The translations under genes and the position numbers were made by a program. 64,000 nucleotides of DNA from Marsupella aquatica (Eukaryota > Marchantiophyta). Location of the stretch: positions 8,742,001 to 8,806,000 of the forward strand of contig OZ316898.1 in NCBI GenBank assembly GCA_973895155.1, in the 5' to 3' direction. This document shows positions 9,301-18,681 of this stretch, one piece after another. The notes under the pieces are model-generated. The model was not told the origin of the DNA. It worked only from the letters and a program-made list of their open reading frames with translations, and made no database searches. The first letter of the stretch is position 1. The number at the start of each line of letters is the position of its first letter.

Positions 9301-9978
9301 GAATTGGAGGAAGCCCACAGGGAGCAGGAGGAGGCCAAAAACGAGCTGGAGGGGGCACGTAAGGACCTGGATGAAACCCAAGAGGAGTTGGAGGAAATCA
9401 CGAGGAAGATGGAGAACCTACAGCGGCGGGCCGACAACCAAACAGAGCGGCTGAAGAAACAAGCCGCAGTATTTAAATGCTTAGCTGTAGCAGGTCCATC
9501 TCCCGTTGGGACAAACCAGTTACCAGGGGTGGTAATTGCCGAAGGACAAGCCGCGTCAACTGCACCAGTGCCGGAAGTAAGTGGGAAGGGGAAGGGACCA
9601 GCTGCCGAGCCACCAACGAAGAAGAAGCGGAAACCTTCAGGGTCAAGGAGTAATACGACTTCACAGGCCGTGGTGATCAAGGAGGTAGACCCAGCACCGA
9701 CCCCAGACAGGGTCACGGCTAAGGATCCAACTACCCTAGGGGAAGGGGAGGCCGAAGCCGAGGGAGTGGCTGAAGCCGAAGCCGTGGGAGTGGCTGAGGC
9801 CGAAGCCGTGGGTATTGCCGAGGCCGGTGTCGAGGCTGAAGCCGAAGGTGGACCCAGTCAGGCCGATGGAGAGTTGACTCGGTCAAGGGCAGGTAATCTG
9901 TCAGTAGGCGGGCCAACGGCAGTGGCTGAGGAGGAAATGTTGGGGGCGTCCATTGAGGATCCACCACCGGTGTCGTGA
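6355..9978 (+). CDS. Post-integrase coiled-coil ORF of the gypsy element, function unknown
   Basis: This 1,207-residue protein has its first ATG at 6355; the frame is open from 6316. It is neither Gag nor Pol. The order is an Arg-rich start, a helical block beginning AAHFWGCLFERA (about residues 95-200), a basic KRTRS motif, and a conserved central block at about 330-460 (YLTPKVIAEVFGLPMG, KNGFFRNTCTN). A Pro/Glu-rich linker follows, then a long coiled coil at about 780-1040 and a tail with Ala/Glu/Val repeats. Both blocks align with the antisense ORF at 11688-14009. Athila and Tat elements of plants often carry an extra ORF after integrase, and the central block recalls Athila ORF1 or plant transposon-protein domains, but that is inference. 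No signal peptide or membrane span is seen, so an envelope role is not supported. Confidence 0.85.
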   Translation: MEPGQRPEVRLRVKTRLGLGRVKRRRLGRINGKKDRQRRGVRSACRRWWLICEHELGRRLREANYCQLLRQALGERVDTDDRPKEGMSNVNQAAHFWGCLFERATEYIKTYEDEESERAARERQELARLWELQKTAFLGGELIKDEFLWTPTSNQLDDLLFCKDSVVGIREAIKNCNDIHWELKGSTERWTRATVLGETSTAAEMKRKGAVNDEATPAKRTRSAAPKKPAEQQSKGQGEAEEEEVDPIKAIPTRDDTWKGWAATLPVEVQLHFAREEDACFTAMQTKKYQGFMAGSSLEAFVRLPWLKPEVPESDLLEFVGSWEPETNCTRIYGKDFYLTPKVIAEVFGLPMGNKTKVDTRKTLPDKEFRSFPGPSTKNGFFRNTCTNPHIGEMIDFLRVTMHCNLPRAEIGKAQVYLAERPDPSRDYNGYLLNQLKKILKEEQQVIGMGSVSRLGYHMPLLCRYARGQTFAPVLPLQVRAPEETPTPRPLAEKPQPPVSPTIEQVFRPKKEDLPMQQPGMQSLLKLLEKEKKSASATTTATATMQDTTTEVGLHRLTRENPFAGDKKRIRPESKPGVRMYVGTSTSKSEAELPEAPTEEEEREKPDVQEVEEAVEDCNHDNSGYGSDHHVPGVRTCGRFVPTLPRVVRGDPNQQSSPESPPPDVAPPSFDGIKQTVQEFQERIKQEEEAALAKEKDLPGGDWPEDIRRLAEKGSKPLATIEEIRRTAWEQRPRWAMPITSTYSTYAKNRAMEYGEMCGELALGIFGEELEVGPFFHREQLEKHQLEEAVALERSKKDEVIRRLRRMEAEIEDLRAAKKAQDELRIKRHELNIMQGQLDAAQADNQNIKDKLTQTQEELADTIKEREKWKQELKNTEEAHITANSRAMAETQRKEWALKGELEKIRRALEQKEVELGKSYQGIMALQQELASLTASFKADLREKDEMLEQTYAKMNQMESVIIAELDKELRATQEERATLKKELEEAHREQEEAKNELEGARKDLDETQEELEEITRKMENLQRRADNQTERLKKQAAVFKCLAVAGPSPVGTNQLPGVVIAEGQAASTAPVPEVSGKGKGPAAEPPTKKKRKPSGSRSNTTSQAVVIKEVDPAPTPDRVTAKDPTTLGEGEAEAEGVAEAEAVGVAEAEAVGIAEAGVEAEAEGGPSQADGELTRSRAGNLSVGGPTAVAEEEMLGASIEDPPPVS
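9747..9850 (+). repeat. Ala/Glu/Val-coding minisatellite in the extra ORF
   Basis: About four imperfect in-frame copies of a 21-24 base unit (gaggccgaagccgtgggag-like) encode repeated EAEAVGVA-type peptides near the C-terminus of the post-integrase ORF. All copies keep the frame. Confidence 0.7.
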
Positions 9979-10899
9979 CGGTGCAAGGGCGCCGTTCCTT
10001 TTAGGGAGGGCGGACGTGGAGGGAGGAGGCGTGAGTGGGCAGGGCGGGCGCAGATCTCCACGTTTAGGATTAGGATCAGAACCAGGAGCGGCCCTGACAC
10101 TTAGCTTAGTGGGATTGCGGTTCCACTGGTAGGAGCAACACTTGTGCTCCTGCCTTGCTGTACATAGGTAGATTCGGGCAAGTAGATTACTGTCAGGTAG
10201 ATTAGGCTTACGATGCAAAGAATGGCGGATCCACTACCAGGATAAGTACCTGGGCAGCGGGGAGCTCAGGGCCTCTTCTTTAGCAAGTTTTTAGTTTGCA
10301 CCAGCCGGGCTGGGATCAAGTAGTACGAGAAGCTCTCGGTTAGTCATACAGTGACCCTTGTGTATATTCATGTTTCCTCATGCCTAAGAGCTGAATAGAG
10401 TTGGCCTCACGGCTTAGTTCGCAGAACTTGTGTATGAGATGTACTGTTTGTATGGCAAGTGCATGGTATGACTCAGTCAGAATGAGTCATTTTGCTATTT
10501 GTGTGTCGCATTAACTTGTGTGAAGAGTGCCCACATCAACAGAAGGAAGGAAAGTAAGCAGGGGAGTGATAGTTGGATGTGTCGAGCTGAGAGAGGTCTT
10601 AGCGGCTTAACCAAGCCTATTGGGGATCATTCCGGCGGCGGAATCCAAACATACCTAACAAGACGGAGGGGAAGACAGAGGAAGACAAGGGAAGGCCTAT
10701 ATTAGGTCGGCTACGTATCTCATGACCCGATGAAGGATCTGTCCAGTATATGTGTGTAAAATGTTAATAGTAGTAGTAGAAGGTTAGCAGCGTCCCATGC
10801 CGCTAAGCCGCGGAAACGGCCTCGCCAAGCACGAAACCTACGGGAATCGGCTTGAGCTGGGGGGTTTCTTGGGTTTAGGGAGCCATGGGACGCACCACA
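9979..10899 (+). mobile_element. Gypsy polypurine tract and 3' LTR
   Basis: The right end is fixed at 10899 by the 17-base match to the window start and ends in CA. The left end is not fixed. A purine-rich stretch (gtggagggaggaggcg, about 10016-10031) followed by TG at 10032 is the best PPT/LTR start candidate, giving an LTR of about 868 bp. A TATA-like tatatta lies near 10698. Without the full 5' LTR in the window the start cannot be confirmed. Confidence 0.6.
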
Positions 10900-11687
10900 G
10901 GAATCCTCCCTCAGTTAGTGACTCGGACTAACTCCCGGCTTGGGGCTTTTCAAGCCATCGACGCGAAAGAACTTTGTGACATACAATGGGTGGCAATCCC
11001 TACCATTAGTCCACACCCGGTACGTCCCTTAAAATGGTGCCTTTGCCCAGACAAAGCATACTCACCACACCAGTTACTTGCAGAAACATTAGAGGGAAAA
11101 GACTACATTTACTTAGCAAAGCATCAGTTTACATGGTTGATTCGACTTCAAAGGGGGTCAGCAGGCCCAATGGCAGTCGATGCCCAGTCTCTACGAGGCC
11201 CCGCCTCGCACTTGCCCAACAAGCTCGACTCTGGCTCTCACTCCTTAGTGCGCTCTGACCCTGCTCAGGCCGGGACTCCCCGTGCCTCACCTATCTTTTG
11301 CCGAGATAACTAAGCCTTCTCCCCCTTCCATAGCGGAAGGGGAAGCCTAAATACTACAGTTTGCGGAAGAGAACCGGAGGATACTACCTTTCGGGATACT
11401 ACCTACTGCCTAACTACCTTGACTACTGGTCGTGCCGCACTGACCGGTTGACCGTCGACGACAAGGGTGCCAACCGGGATGGCAGCGGCCAAGCCTTTTG
11501 ACAAAAATCTAGTCCATTGATGAACTCCATCCTTTGTTGGCTGATCCTAACTGATCCGGCCCTAATTCTTCCTACTGCCGCTAATCGGTGCCTAATGACA
11601 GTCATTCTGTCGTTGCACCTAACCGAAAGATGTCGTTGTCTTAACTGCCTCGCGTGGCGCCTGCTTCCACCCTTCGCTAACCACCCC
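10900..11687. other. Unassigned stretch between the gypsy 3' LTR and the antisense ORF
   Basis: I see no convincing gene here. A 142-codon plus-strand frame (10885-11313) overlaps the LTR end and has no recognisable domain. Seen from the minus strand this is the 3' side of the antisense coiled-coil ORF, so it may hold the 3' end of a second element, but I could not find an LTR boundary. Confidence 0.4.
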
Positions 11688-11981
11688 TTACATGGGTGCT
11701 GTGGTTGGACCAGGGCTGGTCCCCTTGTCAGGGCGAGACCTCGAGCCGCCTTGATCAGAGGTGGGCCCAGGTTTTCCCCGCTGGAGGACGAGCAGGGTAA
11801 CGCGGTCCTGCAAGGCCTTGTTGTCCCGTACCGCCTCCTCCGCCTCGTTTGCAGCTTCATCGGCCTCGGCCTGGAGCCGCGCTACCTCCAAGTTGAGATG
11901 GTTAATGGAGTCGCGATGGATCTGGTCCTGCGCCAGCAATTTATCCCGCTCGGCGGAGAGACTAGCCACCTGCTGCGCTGC
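11688..11981 (-). pseudogene. In-frame continuation of the antisense coiled-coil ORF beyond a TAG
   Basis: Directly after the TAG at 11982-11984 the same frame stays open for 97 more codons. It keeps a heptad-like pattern (SLSAERDKLLAQDQIHRD, LNLEVARLQAEADEAAN), then turns low-complexity. The coiled coil therefore originally ran across the TAG, which looks like a point nonsense change rather than the natural end. Readthrough is possible but unsupported. Confidence 0.7.
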
Positions 11982-14009
11982 CTACAGGAATTGTTTGTTG
12001 AGGTCGGTCAGGCTGGTAACCCGAGCCAAAGATTCTGAGCGTAATTGAAGCACGGTGTCGTCCAGCTTCTTGAGATCTGCTTGCGCTCTGCTTAACTCCT
12101 GGGTTAGTCCGTCCCTCTGTTCGACGGTGCGGACTAACTCCTCGCGGCGGGTAGTGGCCTCCTCCTCGAGGTGCTCTACCAGCATCTGGAGGCGCCCGAT
12201 CTCATTCCCCTTCGCCATGAGTTCTTCTTCCAAGCGGCTTACGATCCGTGGTTGGTGCTCTAACATGAAGAAGGCTGGTTGAAAGTACGCCGAGACTTGT
12301 TGTCCGATGTATGTTGCCAGCTCCCCAGACATAGTCTGGCTAAACTTCTGGACCAGGTCGTAGGCCATGGTCCCCGGGGCTACTTGGTAGTCCTCCATCC
12401 TCTCGGGTATCGGTGGTTCCTTGGGCGGGGCAACAAGCTCCTCCGTAGTCTGCGCTGGGGAGGGGAAGGTTTCTTCAGGTGGTGGAGGGATTGGGGGTGG
12501 TTGTACTGCGGGTAGTGGAGGCTCGACGGAAGGGGGCAGCGGAATTTCTAAAGGAGGAGGTGGTGGAGTATTACTCGGGGCTTTCGGCTCGGGGCTTGCC
12601 TGAGGGACGGTAGTCCGTGTGCTTGGGGTTGCCTCCTCTGGTGCACGGGTGATATTAGTCGGGGCTGAGGTGGCCATATTCTTTCCTCTGGCCTCCCGCC
12701 GTGCCTTGTACCAGGCAAGGATAATGGCGATATGGCTTCCCAAGTAAGTCTTCCCCCCAATAGCCATACCACCCTGAGCCCGCTTCAGCTCCCCCAAGAA
12801 TCTTCGGTAGAAGAATTGGGCCCAGTTCCGCCGTTTGTACTGTTCCACCTGCACGATCGTGCAGAGGGAAATCTCGGATCGTGGCTCAATCATGTGTAGG
12901 GTAGTCCGTATGAAGTTAAAACGCTCCATGCAGATTAAGTTGGTGCACGACCCCTGCTTGTATCCATTGTCTGTCTTACCCTCAGGTTTGAAGTGCTGCG
13001 GCGTATACTCCTTATCCCAAATTCGGAGTTCAACTGGCACCGGCCCGATTGGCAGATAGAAGATTTGCGTTAACCGATGCTCCGTCAGTGATAAGGCCTG
13101 CCCCAAAACCTTGGTGGTCGATGCGTCAGTGTCAAAATTGGAGATGAACTCACAAATCTCCTTCGGCCTGACGGCGCACGGCCTCCATAGCAAGTGAGCG
13201 AACCGCTCCAACTGATGCTCCTTCAGATAGTCCGCGTGTTTGAGTTTCTTGATCGCGATCCAGACTACTTCGGGGATGCGAATTACTTGTAATAAGTTGG
13301 ACTTCGGGTTATCCGGGGGTCGTCGGTTCTGGTTGGCCGGGGGGTTTGCCGGGGCAGGGGCAGGTGCAGGCGCGGCGTTGGTTTGCGTTGTTGATTCGGG
13401 GGCCGTCGTCGTCCTTGATCGCTTACGAGAATGATGTTCGAGTTGCGGACTAACTTGCTCGGAACCCGAAGAACACTCTGTGTTGATCACTGGACGGACT
13501 TGGGACCGGTTTGGCGGTACGCCGGTGGTCATCGACTGAGGCACTGGTGGTATCGGGGTAGCCATATCCCAGTTGAAGGCGTTGGAGCTTTCCCCGAGGA
13601 ATGTAAGATTACGCGCCGCTTCCCGTTGTCTGCTGATGTCTTCTTGGCACTTTTCGGCTGCAATCTGCTGGTCTAGGTACCCCGAAATCTTGTCGAACTC
13701 CGCTTGAGTAAGCCGTTGGCTGCCCTTCAACTTAAAGAACTTCACTGGGACTTCAAGAATCGCCTCTGCTACCGATCTAAGCCCTTCCTCGCTGAGATAT
13801 AGTTCGGTGATGTAGTCTCCTAGCTCGTTGTAGCTGGAATCCCTGGTGATGGCTGTCCTTTCGCAATTAACCAGTGCTACCTTGGTCACCAGCTTCGCGT
13901 ATCTTTGTTCGTAAGCGGCTTTCTCGGGACAAGAGTACCAGTAAGTCTCGGAGAACTTAGCACCTACCTCGCCAAACAAGGTCCAAAATCCCAAGGTTGT
14001 AAGGGTCAT
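11982..14009 (-). CDS. Antisense coiled-coil retroelement ORF, homologue of the post-integrase ORF
   Basis: This 675-residue protein starts at an ATG at 14009. About 24 further in-frame codons lie upstream without an ATG, back to a TAG. The N-terminal block (GFWTLFGEV to KFFKLKGSQRL, residues about 7-100) matches the N-terminal block of the gypsy extra ORF. A Ser/Pro-rich linker with a basic RKRSR motif follows, then a central block (LSLTEHRLTQIFYLPIG, NGYKQGSCTN, FIRTTLHM). That block aligns with YLTPKVIAEVFGLPMG, NGFFRNTCTN and FLRVTMHC in the other protein. A proline-rich stretch and a coiled coil end it. No integrase or RT lies upstream on this strand. It is therefore either a remnant of a related element inserted in the opposite direction or an antisense gene like those of some Tat elements. 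Function is unknown. Confidence 0.8.
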   Translation of the reverse strand: MTLTTLGFWTLFGEVGAKFSETYWYSCPEKAAYEQRYAKLVTKVALVNCERTAITRDSSYNELGDYITELYLSEEGLRSVAEAILEVPVKFFKLKGSQRLTQAEFDKISGYLDQQIAAEKCQEDISRQREAARNLTFLGESSNAFNWDMATPIPPVPQSMTTGVPPNRSQVRPVINTECSSGSEQVSPQLEHHSRKRSRTTTAPESTTQTNAAPAPAPAPANPPANQNRRPPDNPKSNLLQVIRIPEVVWIAIKKLKHADYLKEHQLERFAHLLWRPCAVRPKEICEFISNFDTDASTTKVLGQALSLTEHRLTQIFYLPIGPVPVELRIWDKEYTPQHFKPEGKTDNGYKQGSCTNLICMERFNFIRTTLHMIEPRSEISLCTIVQVEQYKRRNWAQFFYRRFLGELKRAQGGMAIGGKTYLGSHIAIILAWYKARREARGKNMATSAPTNITRAPEEATPSTRTTVPQASPEPKAPSNTPPPPPLEIPLPPSVEPPLPAVQPPPIPPPPEETFPSPAQTTEELVAPPKEPPIPERMEDYQVAPGTMAYDLVQKFSQTMSGELATYIGQQVSAYFQPAFFMLEHQPRIVSRLEEELMAKGNEIGRLQMLVEHLEEEATTRREELVRTVEQRDGLTQELSRAQADLKKLDDTVLQLRSESLARVTSLTDLNKQFL

Positions 14010-14751
14010 ACTAACCTCGTAGTCCGGTCCGTTGAGTCCACGTTCCCACTCGGCTGGTCCTTTTGCTGGTGGAGGTCTCGCTCGTCCTGACTAAATCTTG
14101 CCATATTCTACTCTTATCCCTCGATAATCTCCTTGTAAAGGTCGACTTGATTCGATCAAAAAGGCGAGTGGATGGCAACGTCCGCGAATTCCAAAAAGGT
14201 GGAAATGAGCAAATGGCCCGCAGTGCCATCGGCTCCTCTCTTATGGAGGTGCCAGGATGAGCCCGAGCGTGAGAAGGCCAGGCCGTTTTGGTCATTGAAT
14301 GAGCTGAAGTCGGCGCCTCGGTCCAAGCGTGACTTCTAACTGATTTTTACTCCGCTGCCGCCACCGTACCTCGGTCGCGCGTAATAATCCTCTTCTTGAA
14401 CTCGTAATTATTTGGTCATCTTAACCTACTCCTAATCTATTCATAATGGCAACAGACGGCTATACGTGCTATTCTATGCTACGGCTACGGTCCTAACGTC
14501 TGTATAAGACCTAATCTACGACCTGGGTTTGGTTAAGTGACACGTTACCCGTGTCACAATGAATATAGTGATAAAGATATATCATCTATAGTACTTGTTG
14601 TTGATCTTTTGCTTAGTTGACACCCTGGTTGACACCTCTTATAGTGATGCGTCCCCATTTGGTTCAATGGCACGTCCTTACTTGGCTTTCACTTAGCTTT
14701 TCACCTAGTTATAGTTGTTGCCCCAATTAAAGACAAAGATTAAATCTAATG
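14010..14751. other. Upstream flank of the antisense ORF
   Basis: No domain is recognisable on either strand. A 94-codon minus frame (14011-14295) overlaps the upstream side of the antisense ORF in a different frame and looks non-coding. The expected integrase end of a gypsy element is absent, so any parental element is truncated here, next to the solo LTR. Confidence 0.4.
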
Positions 14752-15099
14752 TGTTAGGTATTTACCCTTCCATCTAGGGTTACAATATGTAACCGTAGTT
14801 AGGCTAACCATAGTCGGAAACGTGGTTACGTTAACTAAGTTGCACACTATATCCCAAGCGATGCTTGCTAGGATGAATGGAACCAAGGCTCATTGTTATA
14901 GAACCACTTGAGAGGTGAGGAGAGCTTATACTATGGAGACCTGGTATAGTCGACAGACTTAGAGTTCAATAAAGCTCTCTTGTGTGTTCCCGTGGACGTA
15001 GCCTCAAGGAGGTGAACCACGCATCTATTGTGTTGACTACTCGTGCGTTGGATGTGTCATGGGCTTACCATTGTGATCGAATGTCGTCTTTGCTCAACA
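14752..15099 (+). mobile_element. Solo LTR of a Ty1/copia family
   Basis: This 348-bp stretch starts TGTTAGGTATTTAC and ends TTTGCTCAACA. It matches, segment by segment, the two copia LTRs at 58905-59249 and 59864-60320 (shared aaggctcattgttat, gtgttcccgtggacgtag and gtgaaccacg blocks). No PBS follows its end and no internal region is attached, as expected after LTR-LTR recombination. The flanks are TAATG on the left and TAGTG on the right, a 4-of-5 target-site match. Confidence 0.85.
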
Positions 15100-16518
15100 T
15101 AGTGTGCTTCTCACATCTACATGTACTTGTAGTTTCAGTGAAGATGTCAAATTTTCATTTCTTGCTTAGTTTTCATGGAAGAATTCTTTCAAGTTCTCAA
15201 TGACACAAGTCCCTCATCATTACAAGATTTGTACTACTAGTTACATTACTATGAGCGTTGTGCTAGAGAAGGTATTAGGAGGGGTATTATTTTGCTCAAA
15301 TTACCTCTAGCTTGCTTTGAGCCCTTGGGCCCTCACTCCGTGTAAAAGAAGTGGACCCCCTATAATCGGGACCTCTTCCTATTTACCCCTTGTTATTTTC
15401 ATTTTACTATAAAAACTTCCCTTATTACTGGTAATAATTATAATTATTAGTTCAAAATGAATAATGAATAAAATCTCTTTGAGCATTCGCACGTCCTCCA
15501 CATATTAGTTAAGATTGAGGGCCCGGGGTTTGAGTCATTAATTGTACAAGACTTAGAGTGACTTATAACATGTTGGGGGCACTTGTAAGTTTGGCTCCTT
15601 TATTCAAGGATTTGCATTTATTGAAGTTCATTTCAAATATGTTTTGGTTTTACTAGGTGATTTTTGTCTCCATGCTCAATGCTGATTGGGTTAAGGGGCA
15701 GTGATTGAACAACCTGACATTGCCTTAATTGCTTTATTTTCATTGGGCCAACTTGCATGTATGCAGCCCTGAAACAATTGGCCCTAAGCCCCGCCCTAAG
15801 CAATCGCAAACCTTTAAGAAAAAACCAAATCTTGGTATCTCTGTCCCTAGTGGGGTCCCTAGTACGTGTATTGAGCGCCCTTGCCCTTGGATTCTTGCTT
15901 GGTCCTTGTCCACTATAGATTATGCACTACCCATTTTGATAGTATATCAAAGGTGGGATTGCTAAGGGCGAGGGCCAAAAATCCATAATGATTGCCATCA
16001 GGCCTGCCTTAGGAGGGGATTCAGGCACTAAACTATAAATCTATGATATGATGGCATGAGTCAACTTGAGGGCTTTCAAACAACGGACTGCATACATGCA
16101 AGTTGGCCCTTCATGTTGTTTTCCTGGCCTCCATGTGGGAGTTGTCCTTTTCAACATGAGTTGGCCTTTGTGCTGCTTGTTTTCCCTTATCCTTGGTGCT
16201 TTCATAGTTTTATAACTTAGAAGTCCAAATCAAAAGATTTTTGGTTTGTATTCTATATTGAGAAGAGGAAGTGACCTTCCAGTAAATTTGCTTTGGTGAA
16301 AGAAGAGTAGTCATGCACTCCACAGAGTAGTGGGAGTGAGCCCACCAAAACCAATCGATTGTTACAATCAGCCACATCAATGATGATCACAGGTCTCTGA
16401 AGCGGCAAGAGTGTAGAGACTTGCTTCAAAATGTGGCTAGTGGTCTTTGGACATTGCAACCAGTGGGGTAGCGCATGAGACCTGGTTTGAAGTTAGAATC
16501 ACCAGCACCAAACCGACT
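15100..16518. other. Non-coding, no feature recognised
   Basis: Short frames only, none with a recognisable domain. The first 400 bases are AT-rich. Confidence 0.5.
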
Positions 16519-16800
16519 CGCAGAGACTCATGGCAGAGCTATTTGGAGAGCATGGGTGGGAGTGCTCTCATTACAGATGACCGAACCGGTCACAAGACCC
16601 ATGGCATTGCTGTTTGACAAAACGGGTCACAAGACCCATGGCATGGTTGTTTGACAATGGCATGGCTGTTTGACATTGGCATGGCTGTTTGGGAAGCATG
16701 GATAGGAGTGCTCTTATTACTGTAGGTGCCAAAGTGGGTCGCAAAGACCCATGTCATGGCTATTTGGTGGGCATGGGTAGGAGTGCTCTTATCATACCCT
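16519..16800. repeat. Degenerate repeats with the motif catggcatggctgtttg
   Basis: The segment repeats gacccatggcatggctgtttg-like blocks several times. About three times these are followed by gcatgggtaggagtgctctta-like blocks. Unit lengths vary, so it is an irregular tandem array rather than a clean satellite. Confidence 0.7.
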
Positions 16801-17006
16801 CCAGATTTAATCTCATAAGTAATAAAAGAAGCAATGGGTCCAGCCTCTTCGAAACCCACTCTTTGTGTACAGCATAACTATTGGAGATGATTGTCTATAT
16901 GACGAGGTATTTGTTCAATGCACCCTCAAAATGAAAAGTGTTACTAGAGGTTTTGGGTATGTTAATTTAAGGTCTATCAACAGGCAGGATCACTCGAGGG
17001 TCCTAT

Positions 17007-17815
17007 CAAGTAACACTTTTCATTGTGGGGTCCATCAAGCATATAGTTACCTCTCTAGGAACCCTCTCAACTAACTCTCATAAAAGGTTCTATCAAGTAA
17101 CACTTTTTGTTTTGAGGGTCCATCAAGCATATACCTCTCGCTATGACCCCTTTCAACTAACTCCTATAAATGGGTCCCAGCAAGTGTTACTTGCTATTTT
17201 GAGGGTGCATCAATCATAGACCTCTCTCTATGACCCCTTTCAACTGACTCATATAAAAGGTCCATATACCTCTCTCCCCCTTTCACCTAACTCTTAAGGT
17301 CCATTTACCTTCTCTATGACCCTTTCAAAGAACTTTCATAAAAGGCCCTATCAAGTAACACTTTTCATTTTGAGGGTCCATCAAGCATATACCTCTCTCT
17401 ATGACCTCTTTCAACTAACTCCTGTAAAAGGGTCCCAGCTCAAGCAGATACCTGTGTGTGTGACTCTTTCAAGGAACTCTTACAAAAGGTCAATACTTTT
17501 CATTTTTAGGGTGTATCACACATATACCCCTCTCTATGACCCCTTTCAACCAACTCTTATAAACGGTCCATATACCTCTCGCTATGACCCCTTTCAAGGA
17601 AATCTTATAAAAGATCAATACTTTTCATTTTGAGGGTGCATCACGTATATACTTCTGTCTATGACCCCTTTCAACCAACTCTTATAAAAGGTCCATATAC
17701 CTCTCTATGACCCCTTTCAACGAAATCTTATAAGAGATCAATACTTTTCATTCTGAGGGGGTGCATCACGCATGTACCTCTGTCTATGACCCCTTTCAAT
17801 CAACTCTTATAAATT
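17007..17815. repeat. Degenerate tandem repeat array, composite units of about 85-125 bp
   Basis: About seven large units begin with cacttttcattttgagggt. Inside them a shorter module of about 45 bases recurs (cctctctatgacccctttcaa, then aactcttataaaaggtcc). The right-hand units (from 17490) are more alike than the left-hand ones, suggesting growth by unequal exchange. No coding potential. Confidence 0.85.
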
Positions 17816-18681
17816 ATTGATTGTATATGTCAGTGTCTCATTAATCAACAATCGAGTCGTCGTGAGACTTTGCACGAGGAATCGCGCACTTATGGCGCCG
17901 CCCAATTCGAAGAGAAATCCAATTCATGATGGTCTTTGCTCCATCCCTCATTAGTAGGGGTTCTTCAGAAAAAGGGTTTACAGTACACGCTTTGTACTTG
18001 TGTAGAGTCGACACAACGTCGTGTGAATCGAGTGTCCTTCTCGTCAGCTCCCAATCCTCCCGTCCATCGCTGAACGACGACGGAGATGGTGTACTGTCAG
18101 AGTGTCGTGACTGCAAAGCTTGATTGATGACAAGAATGGGCACCTGTGAGATGAGACTGTCGAGTGGACGTAAGTGAAAAAAACGAAGAGGAAGAGATTT
18201 ATGGCTGGAGGAACGAGAAACGCTTTCGAGTGGACTCAAGGTGGAAATGCTACGTGATTGAAGGCTGGATGAGGAGCAGATGCAATCAAGGTGGGACTGA
18301 AATGGAGTGAGGCTTTGGCGTGGATGCAAGGAAACTTCTAGGTGATTGGATGACTTGACGAGGGAGAGTGTATGCGAAGATCATGGCTAGCAGGGGTTTA
18401 GGGTGTTGTAGTGAGTCAGGTGGATTGTGGATTGGGAGATGGAGATTTGGAATCGGATACAAACATTTCTAGAGGAGTGAAGAAGGATGAGTATTGGTGA
18501 AGGAGTCTGGATGATGTTTATAAGGAGGAGGAGGAAGGACGCAGCAGGGATGGGAGGCATTATTTTAGCGGTGAGGGAATCGAGAAGCCTGAGCATAGCT
18601 GAGTGTCATTGGTTGACGAAGAAGTTGCAGCTGTCGAGGCGGGAATAGTGAGGGAGAAGGACGGGTGGTTGGCAGGAGAGG
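17816..18681. other. Upstream region of the CPL4-like gene
   Basis: This should hold the promoter and 5' UTR of the gene starting at 18682. I see no clear TATA box. A 162-codon minus frame (17841-18329) is Ser-rich, domain-free and probably spurious. Confidence 0.45.

Larger units (their letters stand above)
1..10899 (+). mobile_element. Ty3/gypsy LTR retrotransposon, Athila/Tat-like, nearly full length
   Basis: The element holds gag, protease, reverse transcriptase, RNase H, integrase and a large extra ORF in that order on the plus strand. Its ends are fixed by a 17-base match: ccatgggacgcaccaca occurs at 1-17 (end of the 5' LTR, the rest lying outside the window) and at 10883-10899 (end of the 3' LTR). 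A TGG-starting primer-binding site follows the first copy. There is no chromodomain after integrase. The RT catalytic motif FIDD and the protease motif DGGSG fit the non-chromovirus Athila/Tat branch rather than chromoviruses. Coding is broken into four frames by a TGA and two frame changes, so this copy is probably not autonomous. The branch assignment rests on motif memory, not a tree. Confidence 0.9.

Noticed and set aside
9207-9716. 169-codon antisense frame within the post-integrase ORF
   Set aside because: Mirror of the coiled-coil coding repeats; Ser/Leu-rich without any motif.
10885-11313. 142-codon plus-strand frame after the gypsy element
   Set aside because: It begins inside the last bases of the 3' LTR, has no recognisable domain and its composition looks like noise.
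17007-17815. CRISPR-like array
   Set aside because: Units are contiguous and degenerate, without unique spacers, and the genome is eukaryotic.
17841-18329. 162-codon minus-strand frame upstream of CPL4
   Set aside because: Ser-rich, no domain, lies over the likely promoter; no splice or start support.
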